64,000 nucleotides of DNA from an uncultured Clostridia bacterium (GCA_934647165.1 CAKUFA010000007.1:1-64000), one strand, 5' to 3'; positions 8,787 through 17,728 are shown, numbered from the stretch's first letter. The notes: generated by a model from the sequence alone, not told the origin. Numbers and translations are program-made.

Positions 8787-8840
8787 AAAAACATGCAACA
8801 AGCGCCATGGCTCGGAAATAGCTCCGTGCCATGGCGCTTG
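8787..8840 (-). terminator. Terminator of the vanW-family gene
   Basis: 13-bp stem (8799-8811 with 8828-8840) extended by four more pairs after one mismatch. It is followed on the minus strand by a broken T run. A T run also follows on the plus strand (8849-8855). Confidence 0.6.
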
Positions 8841-8861
8841 TCTTCACCTTTTTTTCACGCC

Positions 8862-10955
8862 TTACCGCTTCTTCGTGCCTACATAGATTAGCTTGCTCCG
8901 TGCCTTGTAGGTATCCGTATACAGCAGCGTTCTCTCCGTCACCGCGTCCCCTTCATACTTCACGCGGTAGCTTTCCACCACATAGCCTTTGGCTGCCTTG
9001 CGCACAGTGTATTCCTGGTCGGTGTACGTCACATATTGCTGCTTGGTGTCCTTCACATACTCCGGCTCTTCCGGCGGATCCAGCTCCTTGACCGTCACGC
9101 TTTGCAGCTCATAGCGCACGTTGTCGCCAAGGCTTTCGCCATAAATCGACACCCTCGCAATCAGCCGCTTCCGGTTGCTGGGATCACTTTGCACCGCCGC
9201 AACAAAATATAGCGGGCTATCCGTATTGTTGCGGAAAACCAGGTCAATCTTGCGGTTTCCCTCCCAATACACCGTCGCATCCTCGCCGTATTTGGCATAG
9301 GACACTTCCTTGGAGTGGGGTTCTCTTGTGATAATCTCCAAACCGGCCGTTACCGCCGCCTGGTACAGCGTTGTGCTTGCCTGGCAGGAACCGCCGCCAA
9401 CGCCCATCACTTCGCTGCCATAAGCGTATTCCACTGCTTCATAAAAGCCGTTTGCCAGTGTCCGTTTACCTACCACACTGTTGAAAGAAAACTTTTTTCC
9501 CGCTTCCAGGATGTACCCGGAGATGGATTCAAAGCACCTGCGGATGTTGTTCGTGCGATTTTCATTGGAGTGGGTGCTGATGGGGGTATACATGGTGCCC
9601 CGCAGCGTCAGCTTCTGCTTCAGGTCATCCGTCGTCACGGAGGGTGCAATGCTGTCCGGTTCAATCTCCACATCGCCGCTTTCCATGGCGGACACCATTT
9701 GATACAGCCGCGCCTTCAGCGGATCGGTGTCCAGCACGCGCCCTTCCTCCGCATCCTGGAAAGTGAAGGGATAGCTGTTTTCCGGGTTGAATTCCACCAA
9801 TTTCGCATCGCTTGGCGCCCGATCCACACGCTTTTTGATTTCTGCAAGCACATTGTCCACCACGGACGTGTCGCCGCCCGGCTCAGCCGAATAGCCCTGA
9901 TAGTTGTTCACCATCAACGCTTCCATGGCCGCCTGCCGCTGATAGGCATCGCCCGTGTGCCCCTGTGCCCATGCGTTGTTGAGGGCATCCATCACATCCA
10001 CTTTCATGCCCAACTGGCTGGCATTCAAGGTGGTCACCACCTGCCCCTGATAGGTCAGGTTCACATACCAGGAGTCGTTGCGTGCCTGCGCCTTGGTTGT
10101 CACAGCGTTCACGCCCTCTTCAGCGGTCATGCCACCCAAGTGAATGCCGTCCACATACACCCCGGGGCAGAACACATCATCATAGGCTGCTACTGCCTGC
10201 TTCACCTGCGCATCTTTTTGATAGGCATAACCGCCTACGCCAAGGCACACAACCAGCACCGCCGCCGCCAGCGCAACCAACACCGTGCGAAGATTCTTGC
10301 GCGGCGGCTGCCCGCCGTTGTTCCCGCCGCGATACTTGTTGTGTTCACCATCCTGCTGCTTTGGCACATAGCCGTTGCCATAATAATAGTTCTGCCCGGC
10401 ATCAAAACGATTTTCCTGCTTTGGCTGCGTAAACATCACACCGTTCTGCCCGGACTGTGTACCGTTTTGCAATGGTTTTGCGCCATAGCGCTGCCCATCC
10501 GGCTCCTGCATCCGCCGATAGCCGCCGTTCCCGGTCGAAGTGTTTCCGGCGTTGTACTTCATGCCGCCATTTTGTGCGTTTTGTCCGTTGTAAGCAACAT
10601 TGCCGCCCGCCATGCGCATGCTGCTATAACCTGCGCCATTGCTTTGCAACGGTTGACCGGCATACCCCGTGTTTGGTGCAGCTGCTTTTTGCGTGCCATA
10701 GCCGTTGGTTCCGCCAGGCTGCTGCCAGTTGCCAGCGTTCTGCATGCGCTGCGATGCGCCGCCATAGTTGGCCTGCTGCCCGTAAGGTTCAGCATAAGCA
10801 CCTTGTCGGCCATAAGCGGAAGCCGTCGGCACACCTTGCCGTGGTTGGGCATAGTTTGCCTGGTTAGCCGTTCCTCCGGCTGCATTCCATCCGCTGTTGT
10901 TTTCCTGTGCAGATGTATGCTGCGTGCGCCTGCGGGGCACATATCCGTTGTTCAT
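8862..10955 (-). CDS. VanW-family wall-associated membrane protein with low-complexity cytosolic tail
   Basis: 697 residues. Residues 1-220 are almost free of hydrophobics and rich in N, G, Q, Y, A, as in prion-like disordered regions. One membrane segment (about 224-245) follows, then a peptidoglycan-binding-4-like region, a VanW domain (GKKFSFNSVVG, GGGSCQASTTLYQAA) and a C-terminal G5-like beta domain (about 630-697). The outer part should act at the cell wall, and the tail should lie in the cytosol. ATG at 10955 has AGGAGG 9 bases upstream and overlaps the PHP gene stop as ATGA. VanW function is not established. The tail is what differs from ordinary family members. Confidence 0.85.
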   Translation of the reverse strand: MNNGYVPRRRTQHTSAQENNSGWNAAGGTANQANYAQPRQGVPTASAYGRQGAYAEPYGQQANYGGASQRMQNAGNWQQPGGTNGYGTQKAAAPNTGYAGQPLQSNGAGYSSMRMAGGNVAYNGQNAQNGGMKYNAGNTSTGNGGYRRMQEPDGQRYGAKPLQNGTQSGQNGVMFTQPKQENRFDAGQNYYYGNGYVPKQQDGEHNKYRGGNNGGQPPRKNLRTVLVALAAAVLVVCLGVGGYAYQKDAQVKQAVAAYDDVFCPGVYVDGIHLGGMTAEEGVNAVTTKAQARNDSWYVNLTYQGQVVTTLNASQLGMKVDVMDALNNAWAQGHTGDAYQRQAAMEALMVNNYQGYSAEPGGDTSVVDNVLAEIKKRVDRAPSDAKLVEFNPENSYPFTFQDAEEGRVLDTDPLKARLYQMVSAMESGDVEIEPDSIAPSVTTDDLKQKLTLRGTMYTPISTHSNENRTNNIRRCFESISGYILEAGKKFSFNSVVGKRTLANGFYEAVEYAYGSEVMGVGGGSCQASTTLYQAAVTAGLEIITREPHSKEVSYAKYGEDATVYWEGNRKIDLVFRNNTDSPLYFVAAVQSDPSNRKRLIARVSIYGESLGDNVRYELQSVTVKELDPPEEPEYVKDTKQQYVTYTDQEYTVRKAAKGYVVESYRVKYEGDAVTERTLLYTDTYKARSKLIYVGTKKR

Positions 10956-11803
10956 GCCCGGCTTCCTCCTTTCGCTTCCTGTTGCATGGTCGTTTCCAGT
11001 TGTGTAAAATCTGTCTGCGCGTTTGCCCATGCACCGTCTGTGCATCCGGGCAAGCCGTGGCCGTCCCCTTCCTCATGGAAGTCGCTTCCGCCTGTTACCA
11101 GCAGGCCATTGCGGCGCGCCATGTGGTCCAGGGGTGCATACCCCTTGCTTTCTGCCGATGGATGATAAACTTCAACGCCAAGCAAGCCCTGATCCCGCCA
11201 CACCGGCAGCAACATGTTCAGCGCTGCGTCGCCAAGTCCCATCAGCCGCGGATGCGCCATCACCGGCACAAAGCCGCTCCTGCGCATCAGCGTCAGCGCT
11301 TCCTTCAGGCACAGCCGCTCCCCCGCCACATAACAGCGGCAGCCGTCTCCCAAATAACGCTGAAACGCCTCCGTCACACTGTGTACATATCCGCGTTCCA
11401 CCAGCATCCGCGCAATGTGCAGCCTGCCTACCGTGCTGCCACACTGTGCAAACAGCGCATCCTCTTCAAGCGGCATGCCATTTTTCCGCAAAAGTGCCAG
11501 CATTTTCTTTGCCCGGTCTACACGTGCAACAGCAAGCTGCTTCACGGCATCATGCAGCAGTGTTTCCTCCCGCAGGCCATAGCCCAGCAGATGCATATTC
11601 TTGCGGTCGCTCAAGCTCAGTTCAACACCTTGCAGCACGCGCAGCGGCAGCGCCTTGCCATGCAGTTCCGCCACCCCGTCAAAGGTGTCATGATCGGTGA
11701 TCGCCATGATTGAAATGCCCATGGACGCGGCTTTTTCTGCCAGCGTCATGGGCGTCAGCACCCCGTCGCTTGCACGGGTATGCAAATGCAAATCAATGCT
11801 CAT
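10952..11803 (-). CDS. PHP-domain phosphoesterase
   Basis: 283 residues. The N-terminal PHP metal motifs are present (DLHLHTRASDG, then ITDHDTFDG, later GVELSL and GGSDFHEEG), so it should be a metal-dependent phosphoesterase of the YciV/TrpH type, a family that includes 3',5'-nucleoside bisphosphate phosphatase and 5' RNA exonuclease activity. Start and stop overlap the neighbouring ftsH and vanW-family genes by about 4 bases, so it is translated within the operon. The exact substrate is not readable. Confidence 0.85.
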   Translation of the reverse strand: MSIDLHLHTRASDGVLTPMTLAEKAASMGISIMAITDHDTFDGVAELHGKALPLRVLQGVELSLSDRKNMHLLGYGLREETLLHDAVKQLAVARVDRAKKMLALLRKNGMPLEEDALFAQCGSTVGRLHIARMLVERGYVHSVTEAFQRYLGDGCRCYVAGERLCLKEALTLMRRSGFVPVMAHPRLMGLGDAALNMLLPVWRDQGLLGVEVYHPSAESKGYAPLDHMARRNGLLVTGGSDFHEEGDGHGLPGCTDGAWANAQTDFTQLETTMQQEAKGGSRA

Positions 11804-13821
11804 TCTTTGCTGTTGTCCATCAGGTTATCCAGCTTCATCACATCGTCTGGAATTTCCGGTTTTCCATCCGTTGCAGGCTTTTCCGAAGGCTTTGCCTCGT
11901 TGGGAATATCCGCATCGTGCTGGGGCTTGTCGCCATTTACGCCGGCTGGAATTTCGCCATTTTCCATCAGGGCAACAAACTCCGCGCGGCTCACGGTGTC
12001 CTCCTTGAGCAGCGTATCCACCAGCTTGTCCAGCCGGTCGGCATGATCGCGCAGCACCTTCTTGGCGCGCTCATAGCATTCCGTCAGCATCCGGCGCACT
12101 TCTTCGTCAATTTCGGCAGCCACTTTTTCGGAATATTCGCGGCTTTGGCCAAACTCCATGCCCACAAACACTTCCTGATCGCTGCCCAGATAAATTGTGC
12201 CCAGCTTTTCGCTCATGCCAAACTGCGTCACCATTTTGCGGCACATCTCGGTGGCACGTTTCAGGTCGGAGGAAGACCCCGTGTACACTTCATTCAGCGT
12301 CACGTCCTCCGCCGCATGGCCGCCCAGCATCATGCACACCTGATCCAACAGCTGCGAGCGGCTCAGATTGTCGTGCTCCTCGCCCGGCAGCGCAAGGGTA
12401 TGCCCTGCTGCCTGGCCGCGGGGCACAATGGTAATCAGGTGCACCTCATCGCACCCCGGCAGAAAATGCCCGACAATGGCATGTCCGCTTTCATGGATGG
12501 CCACCATGCGCTTGTCCTGTTCGCTCACCTTGTGGCTGCGCTTTTCCGGACCCATCTGCACCCGGGCAATGGCGTCAATCAGCAGCTGCTGGTCAATTTC
12601 CTTGCGCCGTGCACGCGCTGCAAGGATGGCCGCCTCGTTCATCACGTTTTCCAGCTCCGCACCGGTGGCAAAGGGGACGCGCTTAGCGATGTTCGTCAAA
12701 TCCACATTCTTGGCCAAAGGCTTGCCCTTGCTGTGCACCTTCAGGATGGCTACGCGTCCCTCCAGGTCGGGATAGTTCACCGTCACCTGGCGGTCAAACC
12801 GCCCCGGACGCAGCAGCGCCGGATCCAGAATGTCCCGGCGGTTGGTGGCCGCCATCACAATCACACCTTCATTGATGGCAAAGCCGTCCATTTCCACCAG
12901 CAGCTGGTTCAGCGTCTGTTCACGTTCGTCATGCCCGCCGCCGAGTCCCGCGCCGCGATGACGTCCCACTGCGTCAATCTCATCAATGAACACGATGCTC
13001 GGCGCAGCCTTCTTGGCCGTGTCAAACAAGTCGCGCACGCGGCTTGCGCCTACGCCCACAAACATTTCCACAAAGTCCGAGCCGGAGATGGAGAAAAACG
13101 GCACGCCCGCCTCGCCTGCCACTGCCTTAGCCAGCAGCGTCTTGCCCGTGCCGGGAGGGCCTACCAGCAGCACGCCCTTGGGAATGCGTGCGCCCAGGTC
13201 CAGATAATGCTTGGGATTGCGCAGGAAATCGACCATTTCCTGCAGTTCTTCCTTCTCTTCATCTGCCCCGGCCACATCGGCAAAGGTCACCTTGTTCTTG
13301 GTCGGATCCTGCATTCTCGCGCGGCTCTTGCCAAAGTTCATCACCTTGCCGTTGCCGCCGCTCTGGCTGCGCATGAGCATAAACCAGAACACCATGAAGA
13401 TCACCGACACGATGATAAACGGCAGGAAATCCAGCCACCACGGCGTCTGCACCGGCGCGCGGTACTCCACCGTAAAGCTCAGGTCGTTGACGGAGATATC
13501 CTCCACGCTTTTGCCCTGCTTGGCTGCTTCCATCTGCCGCGCCGTTTCAATAAAATCGCTGCCGATGGTGGTTTCAAAGTCATACTTTCTGTCCGGAAAG
13601 TCGGATGCGGCAACCTTGGTGTTGGTTTTCAAGCCCACCAGGCTCGTGTTGCGGATTGCGACCCGCGACACCTCACCGTTCTCGATCATTTTCAGCAGCT
13701 CGGGATACTCAATTCGCTTGTTTTCCTGCATCCCCAAGCCGCCGTTGAGCAGGATTGCAATGATGAGGAACGCAGCGATAACCACCACGTAGCCCATCAA
13801 CCCCCTGGGTGATTTTTTCAA
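11800..13821 (-). CDS. ftsH: ATP-dependent zinc metalloprotease FtsH
   Basis: Membrane AAA+ protease that degrades unassembled membrane proteins and unstable regulators. Two N-terminal membrane segments flank a small extracytoplasmic domain, then come Walker A (GPPGTGKT, about 221-228), Walker B (IVFIDEIDA), the second region of homology and the zinc site HESGH (about 443-447). The frame starts at a TTG (13839) without a ribosome site. A second TTG at 13821 has AAGGAGG 8 bases upstream, so I place the start there (673 residues). The C-terminal about 50 residues are acidic and proline-rich. A strong promoter lies at 13860-13889. Confidence 0.97.
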   Translation of the reverse strand: MKKSPRGLMGYVVVIAAFLIIAILLNGGLGMQENKRIEYPELLKMIENGEVSRVAIRNTSLVGLKTNTKVAASDFPDRKYDFETTIGSDFIETARQMEAAKQGKSVEDISVNDLSFTVEYRAPVQTPWWLDFLPFIIVSVIFMVFWFMLMRSQSGGNGKVMNFGKSRARMQDPTKNKVTFADVAGADEEKEELQEMVDFLRNPKHYLDLGARIPKGVLLVGPPGTGKTLLAKAVAGEAGVPFFSISGSDFVEMFVGVGASRVRDLFDTAKKAAPSIVFIDEIDAVGRHRGAGLGGGHDEREQTLNQLLVEMDGFAINEGVIVMAATNRRDILDPALLRPGRFDRQVTVNYPDLEGRVAILKVHSKGKPLAKNVDLTNIAKRVPFATGAELENVMNEAAILAARARRKEIDQQLLIDAIARVQMGPEKRSHKVSEQDKRMVAIHESGHAIVGHFLPGCDEVHLITIVPRGQAAGHTLALPGEEHDNLSRSQLLDQVCMMLGGHAAEDVTLNEVYTGSSSDLKRATEMCRKMVTQFGMSEKLGTIYLGSDQEVFVGMEFGQSREYSEKVAAEIDEEVRRMLTECYERAKKVLRDHADRLDKLVDTLLKEDTVSRAEFVALMENGEIPAGVNGDKPQHDADIPNEAKPSEKPATDGKPEIPDDVMKLDNLMDNSKE

Positions 13822-13859
13822 AACAGCATCCTCCTTCAATATGATGCGAACCGACGATG

Positions 13860-13889
13860 ATTATACCACACCTTCACGGCAGATTGCAA
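13860..13889 (-). promoter_or_regulatory. Promoter of ftsH
   Basis: Minus strand: TTGCAA (13889-13884), 18-base spacer, TATAAT (13865-13860) with TGG just before it (extended -10). It lies between hpt and ftsH and so gives ftsH-PHP-vanW a promoter independent of the upstream genes. Confidence 0.75.
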
Positions 13890-13911
13890 ACCTGCCGCAT
13901 CCCCCGGCCGC

Positions 13912-14481
13912 TTACTCCTCGCCGCCGTAGATGCGGGGGGACAAAACGCCGATGTCCGGCAGATTGCGGTACTTCTCGTCATAGTCCAATCCGTAGCCCA
14001 CCACAAACTCATCCGGGATTTCAAAGCAGGAATAATCCGCTTTCAAATCCACCCGGCGGCGGGCAGGCTTGTCCAGCAGCGTCACAATCTTGATGGACTT
14101 TGCGCCCCGATCACCCAACATGGTTTTGAGATAGTTCAGCGTCACGCCGGAGTCCACAATGTCCTCCACAATCAGAATGTCCATGCCCGTGATATCCCGG
14201 TCAAGGTCCTTGAGCACCTTCACCACGCCACTGGTCTTCGTTGCGCTGCCATAGCTGGACACCGCCATGAAATCCGTCCGCAGCGGCAGGTCGATTTCAC
14301 GGATCAGGTCGGAATAAAACACAATCGCACCCTTGAGGATGCCAATCAGCATGGGCTCTTTGCCTTTGTAATCCTCGGTGATGCGCTGTCCCATCTTCTT
14401 CACCGCTTCACGGATTTCTTCCCGCGTCACCAGTACCCGGCTCAGATCCTCGTAAATCTTCGCGTCGCGTTCCATAATCAT
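13912..14481 (-). CDS. hpt: Hypoxanthine phosphoribosyltransferase
   Basis: 189 residues, the usual length. It converts hypoxanthine or guanine plus PRPP to IMP or GMP. The PRPP-binding motif is clear (ILIVEDIVDSGVTL, residues 102-115), as is the N-terminal basic region before ILKGAIVF. ATG at 14481 has AGGGG close upstream; ATG at 14475 has better spacing and is possible. The frame is open much further, into tilS, but that part is a shadow. The order tilS-hpt-ftsH is conserved in Firmicutes. Confidence 0.95.
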   Translation of the reverse strand: MIMERDAKIYEDLSRVLVTREEIREAVKKMGQRITEDYKGKEPMLIGILKGAIVFYSDLIREIDLPLRTDFMAVSSYGSATKTSGVVKVLKDLDRDITGMDILIVEDIVDSGVTLNYLKTMLGDRGAKSIKIVTLLDKPARRRVDLKADYSCFEIPDEFVVGYGLDYDEKYRNLPDIGVLSPRIYGGEE

Positions 14482-14527
14482 GTTTCCCCTTTCATTTGTT
14501 TTGCAAAGGTTGGTGGTTGCTTGCGGA

Positions 14528-15853
14528 TCATATCCACGGCATGGTTCCCTTCCAGCGAAGCATGAGAAAGTCCTCCCCTGCCTGCCAGGCGGGAATCGCA
14601 CCGGCGCCAACGCCGCATGCCAGCAGCACCTCCTGCCCCCGGCATAAAAGCGGCATCGTTTCCCGAAAAGGCGCATCCACACGCCGGTTAACCAAATAGT
14701 CCTGCAAAGCCTGCCGTCCCGCTTGTCCGAAAGGGCGGATAAAGTCTCCCGTCCGGCGGCAACGCAGCTCGCAGTCCGCAAGCCAAGCCCTGGGAAACGC
14801 CTGGCTTTCCCTTCCATTGCCCGGACAGATTGCCTCACCCTCCGCCTGTAACGTCACATTCCCCAGGCGGTATAGGCCCTCCCCCTGAAGCGGCACCGGT
14901 CGGATGCTTTCCGCCGCCCCATTGCCCGTCAGGTGCAGGTATCGGTATCCACGGTAGCCATGTTGTCCGCCAGGCAGCGTGCATTGCGTGCCCACCGGTG
15001 CGGACAACAGCGCCAGGAAGGCGTCCGTTTGCGCCGCATCCAGCGTGTCTCCCCGCCGAAGCTGCCACCATCGCCGAAGCATTCGCCTGCGCAAAGGCAG
15101 CGGCGCCTTTTGCAGCACCTCCAGGGCAAGGTAGTCAGCTTGCGCATCGCCAAGGGCTGCGTTCACCGTATCCCGCAGCGCGTCTTCATCTTCCTGTAAT
15201 GCCAACGACGTACGCCCCATGCGTGCGGTCACCCCCGGTGACAGCTGCTCCATCAGCGGCAGCAGTTGATGCCGCACACGGTTGCGCAGATACGCATCCC
15301 CGCTGTTGCTTTCATCTTCCCGCCAGGTTTGCCCGCAAAGTGCAAGCATCTGCCTGAGTTCCTCCCGGGAGAATTCCAGCAGTGGCCGCCAGATGTTCAT
15401 GCCGTTCAAGCAGCTTTGTGCGCGCATGCCGCACAACCCCGTCAACCCGGTTCCACGCATCAAGTGCATCAGCATCGTTTCCGCCTGGTCTTCCCGGTGA
15501 TGCGCCAGCACCAGCGCCTGTGCGCCGGTGTGGGTCATTGCGTCCCGAAAGGCGGCATAGCGCGCCTCTCTCGCCCAGGCTTCGCCGGGGTTTTCCGGCG
15601 GTGTCAGGCGACAGGTCAGCAGCGGCACGTCATGCTCCCGGCATAGCTGCCGCACAAAAGCTTCATCCTCTTCGGAGGCCTGCCCGCGCAGGCCATGGTT
15701 CACATGCACAGCCTGCAGCGTCACCTGCCCGCGTTCCCGCAGCGCAAGCAGCACCCGGAAAAGCGCTGTTGAGTCCGCACCGCCGGATATGCCGGCCAGC
15801 ACATGGCCGCACACCCACGGCAGCGCATCCGCCAGCTGCTCCGCAGTCATCAT
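14528..15853 (-). CDS. tilS: tRNA(Ile)-lysidine synthase
   Basis: 441 residues. It attaches lysine to C34 of the tRNA-Ile CAU anticodon so that it reads AUA. The PP-loop SGGADS is at residues 23-28, followed by HVNHGLRG and the AHHREDQAET motif. The C-terminal half is the diverged tRNA-binding part. The ribosome site is weak (GGGGG about 8 bases before ATG). It is 13 bases after the Q/Y-rich membrane gene and 46 before hpt. Confidence 0.95.
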   Translation of the reverse strand: MMTAEQLADALPWVCGHVLAGISGGADSTALFRVLLALRERGQVTLQAVHVNHGLRGQASEEDEAFVRQLCREHDVPLLTCRLTPPENPGEAWAREARYAAFRDAMTHTGAQALVLAHHREDQAETMLMHLMRGTGLTGLCGMRAQSCLNGMNIWRPLLEFSREELRQMLALCGQTWREDESNSGDAYLRNRVRHQLLPLMEQLSPGVTARMGRTSLALQEDEDALRDTVNAALGDAQADYLALEVLQKAPLPLRRRMLRRWWQLRRGDTLDAAQTDAFLALLSAPVGTQCTLPGGQHGYRGYRYLHLTGNGAAESIRPVPLQGEGLYRLGNVTLQAEGEAICPGNGRESQAFPRAWLADCELRCRRTGDFIRPFGQAGRQALQDYLVNRRVDAPFRETMPLLCRGQEVLLACGVGAGAIPAWQAGEDFLMLRWKGTMPWI

Positions 15854-15866
15854 AAGGCCGCCCCCG

Positions 15867-17363
15867 TCAGTTGCGCAGCGGTGCGTTGCACACGTTGCAC
15901 GGCGTCAGGTTCTTGTAGGCGTCATCATTCACCTGGCTGTATTTGAAGGACTTCATGTACTGTTGATAGCGGCTGTTGATGCTCTTGCATTCCTTGTCCG
16001 CGTGATATTTCGTGCCGCCCTTGCTGTTGTAATACAGGATGGTGTTGGGACTGGTGTTGGTTGCGTCGTTAATCACCGGCGTTACCGTTGGCGTGGGGGT
16101 CGGCGTTTCCTCCGGCTCCTGGCTGGAAAGCGACCGGGGATCCACATACCACATGTCATTTTCCTTCAGCATAACCACCTTCAGCCGGTATTTCTGCGCC
16201 GCCTTGCCGTTGCCCTTGTCAATAGTGGCGTTCACAGTCACCGTGCGAGTGGTGTCATTGTCGTTGCCGCTGATCTGCACGCTGGAATAATCTGTAGGCG
16301 TGCGGTTAGCCAGAATCTGGAACAGCGCTTTCTTGGGTTCAGCAACGCTCTGCTGCCAGCTGGGGGCGCACAGGCTCACCATATCCTCGTGCCGGTTCAC
16401 TTTCCAGAAATAGAAGAAGGACTCCATCTGCGATACGGCCTCGCTCTGCAAACCGCTATCCGGCGCAGGGGTCTGCTGTGCGGGCTCATCGGTTGCTGTG
16501 AGCGTCATCGCCAGTCCGCCGTCGCCTTCGTTGCCGCCGCCGGACAGCGTGTTTGCAGCCACCGTTCTGCCGCTTGGCGGTGTCACGCCCTGCTGCTGGC
16601 TCGTGCGATCCGCCGGTGCGCTGCCTGTCAGGGCGCTCACCAGGGCAACCACCGCCATCGCTGCATACACAGCCGACAGCGTAAGCCGCCCGTTGGGAGA
16701 AAGCATGCGCCGAAGCCACGTCATTCCCAGCGTCAAAGCCGTCAGAACAACGAATACCCACTTGAGCACCGCCACCTGGAAGATCATGCCCAGCAGAAAC
16801 AGCACCGGCAGTACGCCAAACAATGCCGCCTTCACCAGCATCTCAGGGTCAAGGTTCCTCCGCGTCCCGCTTTGCCGCGGCTGCATGTTCTGCTGCTGCT
16901 GATAGCCATAGCCGTAGCCCTGCGGATAGCCCTGTTGGGGCTGAGCGTACGCTTGCTGATAGCCTGCCTGCGGCTGGCCATAGCCCGTCTGCTGGTAGCC
17001 CTGCTGAGGCTGATTGTACGGCTGCTGATATCCCTGCCCGGGCGCCGGCTGGCCATAGGGCTGCTGGTAGCCGGTATTGTATCCCTGCTGCTGGGGCTGC
17101 ACATAGCTCTGCTGCTGAGGCTGCGCATAGTTCTGTTGTTGGGGCTGGTTGTATGGCTGCTGATACCCTGCCTGCGGCTGACTATAGCCCGGCTGTTGGT
17201 AGCCCTGCTGGGGTGTATAGCCTTGCTGCACCTGGCCATAGCCCTGCCGATACCCCTGTGTGTAACCCTGCTGGTACGTTTGTCCAGGCTGCTGATAAGC
17301 CTCTTGCCCGGCCGATGTGCGGCCATATGCCGCGTTTGGATCATTGGAACGATTGCCGTTCAT
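15867..17363 (-). CDS. Membrane protein with Q/Y/P/G-rich tail and C-terminal Cys/His motif
   Basis: 498 residues. Residues 1-170 are a repetitive disordered region built from GYQQP, QPQQ and GYGQ units. Three membrane segments follow (about 178-250), then a Thr/Pro-rich linker, a compact domain resembling an NTF2/DUF4878-like fold (FFYFWKVNRHEDMVSLCAP to MWYVDPRSL) and a C-terminal segment with one His, one Cys and a CxxC (YHADKEC, then TPCNVC). That last part resembles the small Ada-like zinc segments on ComEC- and nuclease-type exported proteins. With three membrane segments and a cytosolic tail, the C-terminus should be outside. ATG at 17363 has AGGGG; GTG at 17369 is possible. The function is unknown. 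Confidence 0.8.
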   Translation of the reverse strand: MNGNRSNDPNAAYGRTSAGQEAYQQPGQTYQQGYTQGYRQGYGQVQQGYTPQQGYQQPGYSQPQAGYQQPYNQPQQQNYAQPQQQSYVQPQQQGYNTGYQQPYGQPAPGQGYQQPYNQPQQGYQQTGYGQPQAGYQQAYAQPQQGYPQGYGYGYQQQQNMQPRQSGTRRNLDPEMLVKAALFGVLPVLFLLGMIFQVAVLKWVFVVLTALTLGMTWLRRMLSPNGRLTLSAVYAAMAVVALVSALTGSAPADRTSQQQGVTPPSGRTVAANTLSGGGNEGDGGLAMTLTATDEPAQQTPAPDSGLQSEAVSQMESFFYFWKVNRHEDMVSLCAPSWQQSVAEPKKALFQILANRTPTDYSSVQISGNDNDTTRTVTVNATIDKGNGKAAQKYRLKVVMLKENDMWYVDPRSLSSQEPEETPTPTPTVTPVINDATNTSPNTILYYNSKGGTKYHADKECKSINSRYQQYMKSFKYSQVNDDAYKNLTPCNVCNAPLRN

Positions 17364-17422
17364 CCGCACCCCTCGCCTTTCCGCCGCCTGCGCGGCTGTT
17401 CCGCGGCAGCATGCCGCCGAAA

Positions 17423-17452
17423 GAAAAAATCACACATCCGCAAACGCGGATG
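17423..17452 (-). terminator. Terminator inside the leader RNA
   Basis: Minus strand: CATCCGC/GCGGATG stem (17435-17441 with 17446-17452), 4-base loop, then TGTGATTTTTT. It lies about 60 bases before the ATG of the Q/Y-rich gene, so it should end most transcripts unless it is antagonised. Confidence 0.6.
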
Positions 17453-17587
17453 AAACACGCACGATCCTGTCTGTGATCGCTGTTCCGCCGTCTGCCGGCA
17501 AGGTTTCGAGAAACCCGCCTGCCGCCAGATGCCCGGAATCTTTGCAACTGAAGAAAAATGCAAAGACGAAAAAGCGGTATCCCCCAC

Positions 17588-17598
17588 TTTTTCGACAT
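17588..17598 (-). promoter_or_regulatory. Putative Spo0A box in the leader
   Basis: TGTCGAA core (plus-strand TTCGACA at 17591-17597) with flanking A run, as in 0A boxes. It sits about 25-35 bases downstream of the predicted start, a position expected to repress. Confidence 0.45.
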
Positions 17599-17628
17599 GC
17601 TGAGGAATGTCACAACATTCCACCATGT

Positions 17629-17658
17629 ATTATGAATGAAGCATGCGTCATCTGTCAA
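17629..17658 (-). promoter_or_regulatory. Promoter of the leader RNA and Q/Y-rich gene
   Basis: Minus strand TTGACA (17658-17653), 18 bases, CATAAT (17634-17629). A perfect -35 and a near-consensus -10. Confidence 0.7.
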
Positions 17659-17682
17659 GGGATGCAAAGTGAAAATTGCATG

Positions 17683-17728
17683 AAAAAGGGCGCGGAAACG
17701 CATTTTTTACATCTGTGCGTTTCCGCGC
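17683..17728 (-). terminator. Terminator of the nadD-rsfS operon
   Basis: 13-bp perfect stem (17690-17702 with 17716-17728), followed on the minus strand by CCTTTTTC. It lies 30 bases after the rsfS stop. Confidence 0.75.

Larger units (their letters stand above)
17423..17622 (-). ncRNA. Structured leader or small RNA, about 200 nt
   Basis: Starts near 17622 from the promoter at 17629-17658 and ends at the terminator at 17423. It has at least four more stems: GGAATG/CATTCC at the 5' end (17604-17621), an 11-bp stem CGAAAAAGTGG/CCGCTTTTTCG, CTTTGCA/TGCAAAG, and a long stem around GGTTT-CTCG-AAACC. It matches no riboswitch consensus I recognise. It may be an attenuator of the downstream gene or an independent RNA. 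Confidence 0.5.

Noticed and set aside
9315..11165. A 616-codon open frame opposite the VanW-family gene
   Set aside because: The forward protein has clear VanW and G5 blocks; the antisense frame has none and no start signals.
11710..13812. A 700-codon open frame opposite ftsH
   Set aside because: Same reasons: antisense to an unambiguous FtsH, low-information translation.
14482..14838. N-terminal extension of the hpt frame into tilS
   Set aside because: The extension duplicates tilS sequence in another frame, and the normal Hpt length is reached from ATG 14481.
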